Positions 17,203 through 26,309 of a DNA stretch of 49,448 nucleotides are shown here, one piece after another. The notes under the pieces were generated by a model, which searched no databases, was not told where the DNA came from, and saw only the letters and a list, made by a program, of their open reading frames with translations. The stretch is taken from positions 1 through 49,448 of IMG/VR virus record IMGVR_UViG_3300046450_002833, one strand, 5' to 3'. Every line of letters starts with the position of its first letter. Within the stretch, counting starts at the first letter, position 1. This stretch comes from a virus. A program made the translations under genes and the position numbers.

Positions 17203-19758
17203 ATGAAAAGTTTCATTGAAGATTTTAAGGCTTATAATAATTGCGTTCCGCCGGGAGTTAGGCTTCCTGAGATTAAAATAGAAAAGAGGCATTACAAGGA
17301 ATTGTCCATAAAAGAAGGTTGCTCTAATTTTGATTTTTTAAAACACTTATGCAAGAAAGGCTTAAAGGAAAAGGGGATTAATGAATTCTGTAATAAAAAG
17401 TTATACATTTCAAGGCTCAAGATGGAGCTTGACACACTTAACGATTTGGGCTTCGTTGATTATATTCTTCTCAACTGGGATATTCTTAATTATTGCCATG
17501 AGAATGACATACCAGTTGGTCCGGGACGGGGTTCTGCGGCTGGTTCGTTAGTCCTTTTTCTAATTGGAGTTACTGACGTTGATTCCGTTAGGTATGAATT
17601 ATTTTTTGAGAGGTTTGTGTCTAAGAGTAGAGCTAAAAAAACCATTAAAGATGGGGTGACATATCTAGACGGCAGCTTGCTTGCTGACGTGGACAATGAC
17701 ATAGCTTATGAGCATAGGCAGAAAGTTATAGAATATATTGAACAGAAACACCCATCTAGAACTTGTAAAATATTAACGCTGAATACATTAAGTGGAAAAC
17801 TATGCATTAAAGAATGCGGAAAGATAGTGGGAGAAAAAGCCGAACAGGATGTTAACGCTGTCAGCGATATGATTCCTAAAAAGTTTGGTAAAATCTCACC
17901 CCTGAGCGAAGCTTACGAGGAAAGTCCTAGATTCAAGGAGTGGGCTGACGAAAATGATTTTATCTATTTGATAGCTAAAAAAATAGAAGGTTTAAACAAA
18001 AACACAGGAGTTCATCCCTCTGGAATAGCTATCGCGTACCAAGAGATTTCGGAAATATGTCCAGTTCAATTAGCTAACGATGGATCTTTCGTAACTGGGT
18101 ACGACATGAACTGGGTTTCGGAGCTTATGGTGAAATTTGATATCCTAGGTTTGAGGACTCTGAGTGTTATTTATGACGTTTGTAACGATTTAAATATTAA
18201 TATTTATGATGTAGATTTGGACGATCCTGAAATATACAAACCTCTATCTAACGAATTTAGATGTCCTCAAGGATTATTTCAAATTGAAGCTGATACCAAC
18301 TTTAGAGTTTGCAGGAAAGTTAAACCCAAGAGCTTGGAGGAGTTAAGTGCGGTGATAGCAATTGCCAGGCCTGGTGCGTTGGAGTTTTTGGATAGCTATT
18401 CGAGTTATATTGAATCTGGAGAGCGTCAAAATATACATGATTTCTTTAACGATATACTTGATTATACCGGAGGGATACCCCTCTATCAGGAACAATTAAT
18501 GAAGATGGCTGTCAAGGTAGGCTTCACACTTGATGAAGCTGAACAATTAAGAAGAATAGTTGGTAAGAAAAAAGTGGACCAGATGCCTGCTTGGAAAATT
18601 AAGATTGAGCAAAAAATTTCTGAAAACAAAATACCGGAAGACGTTGGAGATATCCTATGGAAGGTTGCTGAAGATAGTGCGAATTACTCGTTTAATAAGA
18701 GTCATTCAATAGCTTATGCAACTCTTTCAGCTTGGACAACTTACTTAAAATTCAAATATCCCCAGCAATTCTTCTTAAGCTTGTTAAAAATGACCAAGTT
18801 TGAACCATCTCCTCAAGAGGAGATAAATAGCATAACTCAAGAACTTTCCTTCTTTGACATGAAATTGCTTCCTCCGGACCTAGGTTTATCAAATATGGAC
18901 TTTTCGAAAGAGGGTTGCAATATAAGATTTGGCTTAAATAGTATTAAAGGTGTCAGTGAGAAGTCCTTAAACGCTTTGAGAAGTTTTAGGAAATCTAAAA
19001 ATCCCAATAAGTTTGATATATTCGTTTCAGCTAAGCAGGCCGGACTCAACATTGGAATACTGTCGGCATTAATACAGGCTGGAGCTTTATCCTCCAAGGA
19101 TTCAAGATCCCTAACCGTCTTAGAAGCTCAGTCTTTCAATTTATTAACTGATAGGGAGAAGCGAAACGTTATGATATTTGGCGAAAGGCACGAGTATAGG
19201 CTTTTGGACATTATAGCTGCTGCTAAAGAAGGCTTGATAGCTGACGATGGAAAATTATTAATGAAAGAGTCTAGATTTGAGACTTTTAGAAAAAAATATG
19301 TCAAATACAAGGGTATATACCTTCAAAATAAAAAGTTTGAGAAATTTGCTAGCTGGTATTTTGAGAAACAGTTATTAGGATACAGTTACAGTTACAAATT
19401 AAAAAATGTATTCAAAGATAGTGGAGAGCTTTACGATTCCTTAAGGTATTATTCAATGCCTCAGGGAGATCGTGGTAAATTCATTGGAGTTGTTGAAGAG
19501 TCCTTTAGAAGCACTAGTAGAAATGGGAATAAGTATTTAAAATTGTTAATATCGGATGAGTATGGAAAGTACGGGGCGATGATGTGTGATAATAGGAGGG
19601 GCAGCAAGTTCTCAGAATACATAAACGCAGGAAATAAACCTCCAGAGAAGAACGATATAATCTCATTAACTGGAAGTAAAGGTGACGATATACTTTTTAT
19701 TGATAATATTTCAAAATTGAATGAGAAAATATTCATGAAATTAAGTGACGTTAAATAA
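17203..19758 (+). CDS. dnaE: DNA polymerase III alpha core, lacking the PHP domain
   Basis: An 851-residue C-family replicative polymerase. It begins in the linker after the PHP domain and has the palm signature DIPVGPGRGSAAGSLV. The catalytic acids are D162 and D164 in ADVDND (DnaE: PDIDID) and D313 in KFDILGL. The finger region has IARPGALEF and LYQEQLMKM, followed by NYSFNKSHSIAYA. A helix-hairpin-helix (GLNSIKGVSEKSL) and a late OB fold (GKFIGVVEESFR...KYLKLLISDEYG) are present. All three catalytic acids are kept. DnaE proteins are usually about 1,100-1,200 residues; the missing part corresponds to the separate PHP gene two positions upstream. A clamp and clamp loader are not seen in the window. 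Confidence 0.93.
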   Translation: MKSFIEDFKAYNNCVPPGVRLPEIKIEKRHYKELSIKEGCSNFDFLKHLCKKGLKEKGINEFCNKKLYISRLKMELDTLNDLGFVDYILLNWDILNYCHENDIPVGPGRGSAAGSLVLFLIGVTDVDSVRYELFFERFVSKSRAKKTIKDGVTYLDGSLLADVDNDIAYEHRQKVIEYIEQKHPSRTCKILTLNTLSGKLCIKECGKIVGEKAEQDVNAVSDMIPKKFGKISPLSEAYEESPRFKEWADENDFIYLIAKKIEGLNKNTGVHPSGIAIAYQEISEICPVQLANDGSFVTGYDMNWVSELMVKFDILGLRTLSVIYDVCNDLNINIYDVDLDDPEIYKPLSNEFRCPQGLFQIEADTNFRVCRKVKPKSLEELSAVIAIARPGALEFLDSYSSYIESGERQNIHDFFNDILDYTGGIPLYQEQLMKMAVKVGFTLDEAEQLRRIVGKKKVDQMPAWKIKIEQKISENKIPEDVGDILWKVAEDSANYSFNKSHSIAYATLSAWTTYLKFKYPQQFFLSLLKMTKFEPSPQEEINSITQELSFFDMKLLPPDLGLSNMDFSKEGCNIRFGLNSIKGVSEKSLNALRSFRKSKNPNKFDIFVSAKQAGLNIGILSALIQAGALSSKDSRSLTVLEAQSFNLLTDREKRNVMIFGERHEYRLLDIIAAAKEGLIADDGKLLMKESRFETFRKKYVKYKGIYLQNKKFEKFASWYFEKQLLGYSYSYKLKNVFKDSGELYDSLRYYSMPQGDRGKFIGVVEESFRSTSRNGNKYLKLLISDEYGKYGAMMCDNRRGSKFSEYINAGNKPPEKNDIISLTGSKGDDILFIDNISKLNEKIFMKLSDVK

Positions 19759-19759
19759 C

Positions 19760-22234
19760 ATGGAAGCTTTACCAAATTTCACTCCTAGAGTTCAGCAAGC
19801 TATTAAGTTAGCTAAAGAACAGGCGGTAAAATCCAAAAATAGCTCAGTTAAGCCTGTGCATTTATTACTTGGCATTTTTAAAGTTCAGAACTCCTTGTTA
19901 GCTGAAGCTGTCGAAGATCCAGAGAATTTCGATGACGATTATTTTAATGAATATTTAAAACCTAATGTAAATTTCAACCCTGAGCAGATAACTTTTTCTA
20001 AAAGTTTCAAAAGCGTATTGAGAAAGTCCGCTGAACTTGCTGAGTTTTATAGTCACGCTTACGTAGGGGTAGAGCATGTTTTAATAAGCTTGTTAGAAAC
20101 TAAAGGTTTGTCTCATGTACTTGAAGAGTACAATTTGGACTGTGACGCAATTTCTCAACGGATAAGGTCTACCCTTGAGGGCGACTCTGTAGACAGGATG
20201 GTTGATGTTAAAAAAGCTAAAAAGAATAGGCGTTTAAAGTCCGCAAAGGATGCGGGTCCACATATCCCTCCCTCAAATAGTGAAAAATTCCTATCTAAAT
20301 ACTCTGTAAACTTTACGGATCTTGCTGCTTCTGGTAAATTTGACAAAGTAGTCTGTAGGGATGAATCTATATCTGAAGTTGTTGAAATCTTATGCAGGAG
20401 AACTAAAAACAACCCAATAATACTTGGTGAAGCTGGAGTGGGTAAAACTGCCATTATCGAAGGTTTGTCTCAAAGAATAATCAACGGAGAAGTTTCTGAT
20501 TTTCTTCTAGGTAAGCAGGTGTACGCTTTAAATTTAAGCCATTTAGTTGCTGGTACTAAATATAGGGGGCAATTCGAGGAGCGATTAAAGGGGGTTATAG
20601 ATGAGATTAAAAAAGACGAAAATAATATTTTATTTATAGATGAAATACACACCTTAATTGGCGCGGGAAGCGCCGAAGGAAGCATGGATGCTGCAAACAT
20701 GCTTAAGCCTATGCTCGCTAGAGGTGAAATTAGATGTATTGGCGCGACAACCTTAAAGGAGTATAAGCAATCTATATCTAAAGATGGCGCTCTAGCTAGA
20801 AGGTTTCAGTCCGTCATTATAGATGAGCCTTCAACTAAGGAGTGTTATGAAATTTTGCTTAATATAAGCGATCAGTACGAATCTTTTCATAAAATTAAAT
20901 ATAGGAAAAACGCCCTAAAAGCTTCAGTAGACTTGAGCAGTAGGTACTTGACAGACAGAAATCTACCAGATAAAGCCATTGACTTAATAGATGAGGCGGC
21001 GTCAAAAGTTAAAGTTAGAAATTTCAAAAGACCTAATGAAGCTAAAAGTTTAGAATCGGCCATTGAGTCTATAATGGAGCAAGAACAATTAACAACAGAT
21101 CCAGAAAGAAAGAGGGTTCTGGAGGAATGTCAAGATGAATTATTCGAGAAGTATCAAGTCATCTTGGATGAATGGCAGCAGTCTATATTAGATAATACTA
21201 TATATGTAAATCGGTCTGACATTGAAGAGGTTATATCTATAAAAACCGGTATACCAATATCCATCATATCTTCTTCTGGTGAAAATAAATATTTGAATTT
21301 AAAGAAAAATTTAAACAAAGAAATTATAGGTCAGAGCGAGGCTGTTGACAAGATTTACAAATCAGTTATTAGGTTCGCTTCAGGTTTAAATAATCCATCT
21401 CAACCAACAGCTTCATTCTTATTTTTAGGTAAAACAGGGGTTGGTAAAACTTTAACCGCTAAAAAAATATCTAAATTTATCTTTGGAGGGGAGAATAGGG
21501 TTATTAAATTCGACATGAGTGAATTCTCTGAAAAAGTTAGCAGCTCAAAGTTAGTGGGAGCTTCTCCTGGTTACGTTGGTTATGATGAGGGTAGCGCATT
21601 AATAGATAAGGTTAGAAAAAGCCCTTATAGCGTAATACTATTTGATGAAATAGAAAAGGCTCATCCTGAAGTTACTCAAGTTTTACTTAAAGTTTTAGAG
21701 GAGGGGAAATTAACTGATAATTTTGGTAGGGTAGCTGATTTTAGTAATTGCTTTATCATCTTGACGGGTAATTTAGGTAGTGATATTATTGAAAAATCAG
21801 GAGCATCTTTAGGTTTCTCCCAATCCTCTTCCGAGGAAATTACTCGCGATAAAATTCTAGAAAAGTCTAAAGCTTTCTTTTCTCCCGAGTTTGTTAATAG
21901 GCTTGATGACATAATAATATTTCAAGATTTTAATGATAATGATTTTCGTAAAGTTTTTGACATTGAAATTGCCAACCTAAACAAAAGAATAAAAAATAGG
22001 AAAATAAAACTAGAGTTATCTTTAAATTTGATCAATTCCTTAATCAAGGAGGCTCAGTCTATGAACCTGGGTGCTAGACCTATTATTCACATATTAAAGG
22101 ATAAGGTAGAGCCAATTCTAGCGGAGGCGATCCTAAGGAAGAAAATATCAAGTGGTGATAGCGCCATGTTCGACATAAGTGATGACGGCGTAATTCATTT
22201 AACGCATAAAAGCTTGACGAAAAACAATATTTAA
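19760..22234 (+). CDS. clpC: ClpC-like AAA+ unfoldase
   Basis: An 824-residue Clp/Hsp100 protein. The N-domain has two Clp_N repeats (TPRVQQAIKLAKEQA, KSVLRKSAELAE). D1 has Walker A GEAGVGKT at 223-230 and Walker B ILFIDEIHTLIGAG. A short middle domain (about 420-480) is the ClpC rather than the long ClpB type. D2 has GKTGVGKT at 557-564 and ILFDEIEKAHPEV. The tripeptide L684-G685-F686 falls in the loop that docks on ClpP, so it should feed a host ClpP. One base separates it from the polymerase stop; ATG 19760 is preferred to an in-frame GTG at 19745. Its place in the replication operon suggests use early in infection. Confidence 0.88.
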   Translation: MEALPNFTPRVQQAIKLAKEQAVKSKNSSVKPVHLLLGIFKVQNSLLAEAVEDPENFDDDYFNEYLKPNVNFNPEQITFSKSFKSVLRKSAELAEFYSHAYVGVEHVLISLLETKGLSHVLEEYNLDCDAISQRIRSTLEGDSVDRMVDVKKAKKNRRLKSAKDAGPHIPPSNSEKFLSKYSVNFTDLAASGKFDKVVCRDESISEVVEILCRRTKNNPIILGEAGVGKTAIIEGLSQRIINGEVSDFLLGKQVYALNLSHLVAGTKYRGQFEERLKGVIDEIKKDENNILFIDEIHTLIGAGSAEGSMDAANMLKPMLARGEIRCIGATTLKEYKQSISKDGALARRFQSVIIDEPSTKECYEILLNISDQYESFHKIKYRKNALKASVDLSSRYLTDRNLPDKAIDLIDEAASKVKVRNFKRPNEAKSLESAIESIMEQEQLTTDPERKRVLEECQDELFEKYQVILDEWQQSILDNTIYVNRSDIEEVISIKTGIPISIISSSGENKYLNLKKNLNKEIIGQSEAVDKIYKSVIRFASGLNNPSQPTASFLFLGKTGVGKTLTAKKISKFIFGGENRVIKFDMSEFSEKVSSSKLVGASPGYVGYDEGSALIDKVRKSPYSVILFDEIEKAHPEVTQVLLKVLEEGKLTDNFGRVADFSNCFIILTGNLGSDIIEKSGASLGFSQSSSEEITRDKILEKSKAFFSPEFVNRLDDIIIFQDFNDNDFRKVFDIEIANLNKRIKNRKIKLELSLNLINSLIKEAQSMNLGARPIIHILKDKVEPILAEAILRKKISSGDSAMFDISDDGVIHLTHKSLTKNNI

Positions 22235-22260
22235 TATTTTACGGCGTATATTTATTAGAA

Positions 22261-22623
22261 ATGTTTACAGATAAAAAAGTGATTGTATTTGATGTTGATG
22301 ATACTATTTTAACCACTGAAAATAGAGACTACAAAAACAGTAAACCCATAAATGAGGTTATTAATGGCATGAGAGAGCTTAAATCAGAAGGTTGGCGTAT
22401 TGTTCTTCATACTTCTAGGGGCATGGGCAGAGGCAAGGGTTCCGTTAAAGGAATCGAAGAGGAAGTCCGCAAAGAAATTAATGATTTTTGCGAAAAACAT
22501 TCCGTACCTCATGATGAGATTATTATTGGCAAAACTTGGGCAACTACCTATGTTGACGACAAAGCATTAAGACCTGATGAATTTGTCAATCACTACCGAA
22601 GTCTAATAAAGGATGCGCAATGA
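22261..22623 (+). CDS. HAD-like phosphatase
   Basis: A 120-residue protein with the HAD motif I FDVDDTIL (D11 and D13), motif II LHTSRG, and late acids in TYVDDKALRP. Small HAD proteins of this layout are found in capsule and LPS gene clusters. It overlaps the next nucleotidyltransferase gene by ATGA, so a joint role in making an activated sugar or alcohol is likely. Confidence 0.75.
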   Translation: MFTDKKVIVFDVDDTILTTENRDYKNSKPINEVINGMRELKSEGWRIVLHTSRGMGRGKGSVKGIEEEVRKEINDFCEKHSVPHDEIIIGKTWATTYVDDKALRPDEFVNHYRSLIKDAQ

Positions 22624-24113
22624 TTGGAATCATTCCCTGCGCAGGAGTTGGCTCAAGATTTCACGAGTTAGGAAAATGCTACCCTAAATGTATTTTGCCC
22701 TACGAAGAAGCACCTCTTCTTGTTAAAAATGTTGAATGGATGATTAATAACGGATGCGAAAAAATTTATTTAATTACTGATCATAAACAAGATAAAATTC
22801 AAGAGACTGTATTGAATTATAAATTACCTGTAGAAATTTTAACTCCTGAAAATAAAGGTGGACTTTCTGTTTCTATCCATCGTGGGTTAAAAGAGCTTTC
22901 AAAAGATGACGAAGTTCTAATATTACTTGGTGACCTGTTGGTGAAAACTAATTTCAATATAAGCGATTGCAACTGGGTTGGCGTAATTAAAGTTTCGGAT
23001 TGGAGTCGCTGGTGTATGTTTGATGTAAAATCTAATAAATTTTATGAAAAACCGACGGTTAAGCCGAACACCGATAAAGCATTAAGTGGTGTTTATTTTT
23101 TAAAAAGCGGTATTAAATTAAGAGAGTCTATAGAAAAACAAATAGATTTAGATATTAAAGTTAATGGTGAACTCACTTTATCTAGTGCATTATCTTTAAT
23201 GAATGAGGATTTTGATTCCATCAGCCTTGACATCGTAGACTTTGGTTCAATAGATCAGTATTTAAAAAATAGAAAAATAAAAAAATCTAGAACTTTTAAC
23301 GACATTCGATTTGAGGATCATTTTGTAATTAAAAGCTCAAGCCAGAAACATAAAATTTATTTGGAATATAATTGGTACAAGTCTATCCCGAATAACTTAA
23401 AAGTTTTTACTCCAAAGATTTTAGATCATGATTTTTATCAAGAAAAATCTGAGTATACAATGGAGAAGATCAATTTACCTTCCCTGAGAGAATTGTATTT
23501 ATTTTTTGATAGATCAATTGAGACTTGGAGTAAAATTTTCAACTCATGCCTTGATGTCTATAAAAAAATGTCTAGCTACTCATATAGTTACTCCTCTTTT
23601 TCTGATATATACAAAAAGACAGAACAAAGGGTTCTCGAAGTAAAAACGAAAGAAAAGGCTTTAGTTGATGAATTTCTTAAAGATTTTTATGAAATTGGAA
23701 ATGAAATAGATAAAACTACGCATTTGTTTCATGGTGATTATATTTTTTCTAATTTGTTTTGGGACGAAATTAAATCTAGCATTATTATGATTGATCCCAG
23801 GGGCCAACTATTTGGCTCTAAATATTACGATTGGGCTAAATTAAAACATTCAGTTAATTACCATTATGACTTTGTCGATGGAGGGCTCTATGCGCTAAAT
23901 GATGGTAAATATCAACTATTTAATGATGGTTGCAGTCACATCGAAAATATTTTTAATCAGATAGAGGAGAAGCTTTTTACAGACCAAGAGAGGCACTATT
24001 TGAAAATTCTAACAGCATCTCTTTTTATTTCTGAGATTCCTTTGCATTATCATAATAGAGAAAATCAAGAAATATACTTTAAAATATTTAAGAATATATA
24101 TGAAAACTTATAA
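22620..24113 (+). CDS. Nucleotidyltransferase fused to a choline kinase/APH-like kinase
   Basis: A 497-residue fusion. The N-terminal half (1-220) is a MobA/GlmU-like NTP transferase with CAGVGSRF at 7-14, KCYPKCILPY and the metal-binding LLGDLL. The C-terminal half (about 240-497) resembles aminoglycoside/choline kinases: HGDYIFSN with H371, D373 and N378, then MIDPRG. LicC and LicA do these two steps as separate enzymes for phosphocholine; a comparable two-step activation of a sugar or alcohol is inferred here. Overlaps on both sides link it to the HAD gene and the following transferase-like gene. Confidence 0.72.
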   Translation: MIGIIPCAGVGSRFHELGKCYPKCILPYEEAPLLVKNVEWMINNGCEKIYLITDHKQDKIQETVLNYKLPVEILTPENKGGLSVSIHRGLKELSKDDEVLILLGDLLVKTNFNISDCNWVGVIKVSDWSRWCMFDVKSNKFYEKPTVKPNTDKALSGVYFLKSGIKLRESIEKQIDLDIKVNGELTLSSALSLMNEDFDSISLDIVDFGSIDQYLKNRKIKKSRTFNDIRFEDHFVIKSSSQKHKIYLEYNWYKSIPNNLKVFTPKILDHDFYQEKSEYTMEKINLPSLRELYLFFDRSIETWSKIFNSCLDVYKKMSSYSYSYSSFSDIYKKTEQRVLEVKTKEKALVDEFLKDFYEIGNEIDKTTHLFHGDYIFSNLFWDEIKSSIIMIDPRGQLFGSKYYDWAKLKHSVNYHYDFVDGGLYALNDGKYQLFNDGCSHIENIFNQIEEKLFTDQERHYLKILTASLFISEIPLHYHNRENQEIYFKIFKNIYENL

Positions 24114-24894
24114 ATTAATATGCTCGATTAACGCTTATCAAGAAAATGCCTTGAATCTTTTAATCGATAATTTCAAAGAACATATTGAAGAAGATTTTAT
24201 TCTTATTATTAATTGCTCTACTGATCTGCACGGGAAATTACAAAGCTCCGACCTTTTAGAATCAAATAAAAATATCATACTTAATCCCAAACCATTCGAC
24301 AAGGCAAGGTATCACGGATCACTAACAAGAGGAATTGTATCCAACATTAACTTTGCTTTAAATACTTTTAAAAATTGGGAACAGTTAATAATTTTAAGTA
24401 ATTGTTATTTTTTTGAAAAAAATATTAATCTCAAATTAATAAATGAAGCTCAACAAGAACTACTTAATAGAGCTTCTGATTTTTGGCTAAACAAAGGGGT
24501 CCATCAAGAATATACTTGTGGCCCTGCACCAGCGTTTATCCCTAGTAAGTATTTAGTCCGAGAGCAGCCAGATGAAGGATTTTTTTGGCCAGAATGGAAA
24601 GGGACGAAATTAGCTAAATATTTTTGGGATAAACCTTCTTGGTGTGGAAAGCATGAAGGGTTGGTATTCAATAGGGAGTGCTGTTCTTATATATCAAGAT
24701 TTCTCAAAAGGGAAAAAGATATAACTGAAGACCTTTTTAATTTTAATTCAAATGTAGAAGAATTTTCCTTGCATACTCTAGCTGTTAATAGTGGCGGTAA
24801 ATATGGTCATTTAAGTTTTGATAGATTAAATGAATTCACATATGTTTATCGCAAACCAAAAGATGAAATTTATTTGACTGGTACATATACTTGA
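24100..24894 (+). CDS. Glycosyltransferase-like protein
   Basis: A 264-residue protein starting LICSINAYQENALNLLIDNF, with an early strand FILIINCSTD and the phrase LIILSNCYFF where a nucleotide-sugar site would be. The general shape recalls core-2/I-branching transferases, but no DxD motif is clear. It overlaps the kinase gene by 14 bases, and its end abuts the tmRNA promoter (TTGACA overlaps the last codons). Confidence 0.45.
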   Translation: MKTYKLICSINAYQENALNLLIDNFKEHIEEDFILIINCSTDLHGKLQSSDLLESNKNIILNPKPFDKARYHGSLTRGIVSNINFALNTFKNWEQLIILSNCYFFEKNINLKLINEAQQELLNRASDFWLNKGVHQEYTCGPAPAFIPSKYLVREQPDEGFFWPEWKGTKLAKYFWDKPSWCGKHEGLVFNRECCSYISRFLKREKDITEDLFNFNSNVEEFSLHTLAVNSGGKYGHLSFDRLNEFTYVYRKPKDEIYLTGTYT

Positions 24895-24919
24895 CATTTA
24901 GAAGTCTTTCGTGTAATAT
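24891..24919 (+). promoter_or_regulatory. Promoter of the tmRNA gene
   Basis: TTGACA, 17 bp, TAATAT. Transcription would start near 24926, about 20 bases before the mature 5' end at 24946, leaving a short leader for RNase P to remove. Confidence 0.75.
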
Positions 24920-24945
24920 ATTTATATTGTTCTTTGAAAAATTTT

Positions 24946-25394
24946 GGGGGTGTAATGGATTCGACTAGGGTTGGATTCGTTCACTGCAAGTGGGAGAAGC
25001 ATCAGGCTCCCTAAAAAGATGCAAAAGCTATATTTGGCGAAGGCTATAATAGCATAGAGGAGCTTCTTGAAGCCGCTCGTGAGGAGTACGCAGTCTCTCA
25101 ATTAATTGAGGACGCCACTGCTCTCTACGAGGCTGAAGAGCTTCCAATGGCAGCTTAGAGCTGTCACCTCTACACTCTTGACGCAGATAAAGGGATGTAG
25201 GGGTCATCTATCTGCAAAAACAGATAAAAGTTTACCTGTCGCACAAACTGAGTCCACTGAGTATATCGGGGGTAAATAATTGAAACAGGGAGTTGGATGT
25301 TAATATCAAAACTATAAAAAAAATTAACTAAACTTGTAGATGTGAGCGCTTGAAGATACTTGGGACGCGGGTTCAATTCCCGCCACCTCCACCA
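24946..25394 (+). ncRNA. ssrA: tmRNA (SsrA) with an unusually long tag reading frame
   Basis: The 5' end GGGGGTG pairs with CACCTCC before the encoded ACCA at 25391-25394. The 5' domain has the conserved TGGATTCGAC, and the 3' domain has GGACGCGGGTTCAATTCCCG as the T arm. An H-type pseudoknot PK1 is clear: GGGAG (24992-24996) with CTCCC (25007-25011), and GCATC (24999-25003) with GATGC (25018-25022). The tag frame is best read from GGC at 25036, preceded by ATATTT (compare ATAGTC in E. coli), to TAG at 25156-25158. That is 40 codons ending in LPMAA, with 11 acidic and 1 basic residue. The molecule is about 449 bases, longer than the usual 350-400. It releases stalled ribosomes and marks the product for proteolysis. 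Confidence 0.95.
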
Positions 25395-25410
25395 TTTTAC
25401 AAATATATGC

Positions 25411-25439
25411 TTGACTATAAAGTGATTTCATGTTACTAT
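25411..25439 (+). promoter_or_regulatory. Promoter of the deoxyribosyltransferase-like gene
   Basis: TTGACT, 17 bp, TACTAT. The ATG at 25448 is 8 bases past the -10 box. An AGGAA lies directly before the ATG, but too close to act as a normal Shine-Dalgarno. Confidence 0.5.
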
Positions 25440-25447
25440 TATAGGAA

Positions 25448-25987
25448 ATGAGCAACCTACTATTCAAAACAAAAACCTACTTAGTAGGTCATATGCAATA
25501 CCTTAGCGGTAGAGACTGGAGAGCTGAAGTCACTGAAAAACTAAGTTCTTTATCGATAACTTGCTTCAACCCTTATAATAAACCCTTCATGAAGGACGTT
25601 GAGGAAGACGAGGCCACTCGAGTAGAGATGGAGACTTGGATGAAAACGAAACAGTACGACAGAGTTACTGATAGAATGAAAACTGTGCGCGCTTACGATC
25701 TCAATCTAGTAGACCGTTCTGATTTTATAATTGCGCACTTAGTTCCGGACGTTGCGAGTTGGGGGTCTGCAGAGGAAATTGTGACGGCGGTTCGTATGAA
25801 GAAGCCTGTCTTCGTCAGCATGGAGGGTGGAAAGTCAAAGACTCCGTTATGGATGTTAGGAATGTTCCCTCATAAATATATTTATAATAACCTTGACGAA
25901 ATTATTGAAATGCTGTATGCTATAGATAGTGGAACTAAAACAATAGACTCTGATAGGTGGAGATTACTAAGAAAGGAATTTAGATAA
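25448..25987 (+). CDS. Nucleoside 2-deoxyribosyltransferase-like protein
   Basis: A 179-residue protein with the fold pattern of this family: KTYLVGHMQYLSGRDWR at the start (the [AG]G.M......WR loop that binds substrate), RAYDLNLVDRSDFIIAHL in the middle, and WGSAEEIVTAVRMKKPVFV (G-x-x-x-E) near 125-145. Family members exchange or hydrolyse bases of deoxynucleosides. In a phage this could recycle host nucleotides. It leads an overlapping run with two small genes and the IMPDH/GMPR gene. Confidence 0.72.
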   Translation: MSNLLFKTKTYLVGHMQYLSGRDWRAEVTEKLSSLSITCFNPYNKPFMKDVEEDEATRVEMETWMKTKQYDRVTDRMKTVRAYDLNLVDRSDFIIAHLVPDVASWGSAEEIVTAVRMKKPVFVSMEGGKSKTPLWMLGMFPHKYIYNNLDEIIEMLYAIDSGTKTIDSDRWRLLRKEFR

Positions 25988-26058
25988 TGAATGAATTATT
26001 TATAGCTATTGGTTATGTCGCACTTTGTCTTTATGTAGCCTACCGCCACATGTCATGA
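25987..26058 (+). CDS. Very small membrane peptide
   Basis: A 23-residue frame, almost all one hydrophobic helix (LFIAIGYVALCLYVAY). It starts one base inside the previous stop codon (TAATG) and ends in an ATGA overlap with the next gene. The double overlap is the main support. Confidence 0.45.
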   Translation: MNELFIAIGYVALCLYVAYRHMS

Positions 26059-26309
26059 TTTTAATAGAAAAAGCTGAAAATTTAAATTTCACCTTTGGTT
26101 TTAACCAGACTCAGGACTTCATCCTTGATGGTCTGGAGAAAGCTTTTATAGAAAAATATGGTCGAGATCTTTTATCTAAGGCTAGCTTAGTGATTATTAT
26201 TGAGAATGAAAATTTCTACCATGTTGTAAGGGATAAATATTACACTAGAATTAGTGGGGAGTTTATTGATAATTTATGTGGAGACGTGCTTAAAAACTTA
26301 AAAATATGA
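26055..26309 (+). CDS. Hypothetical protein
   Basis: An 84-residue protein, alpha/beta in pattern, not recognised. ATG at 26055 is taken instead of an upstream in-frame start because it forms an ATGA overlap; it ends with another ATGA into the IMPDH/GMPR gene. It is therefore translationally coupled on both sides. Confidence 0.55.
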   Translation: MILIEKAENLNFTFGFNQTQDFILDGLEKAFIEKYGRDLLSKASLVIIIENENFYHVVRDKYYTRISGEFIDNLCGDVLKNLKI

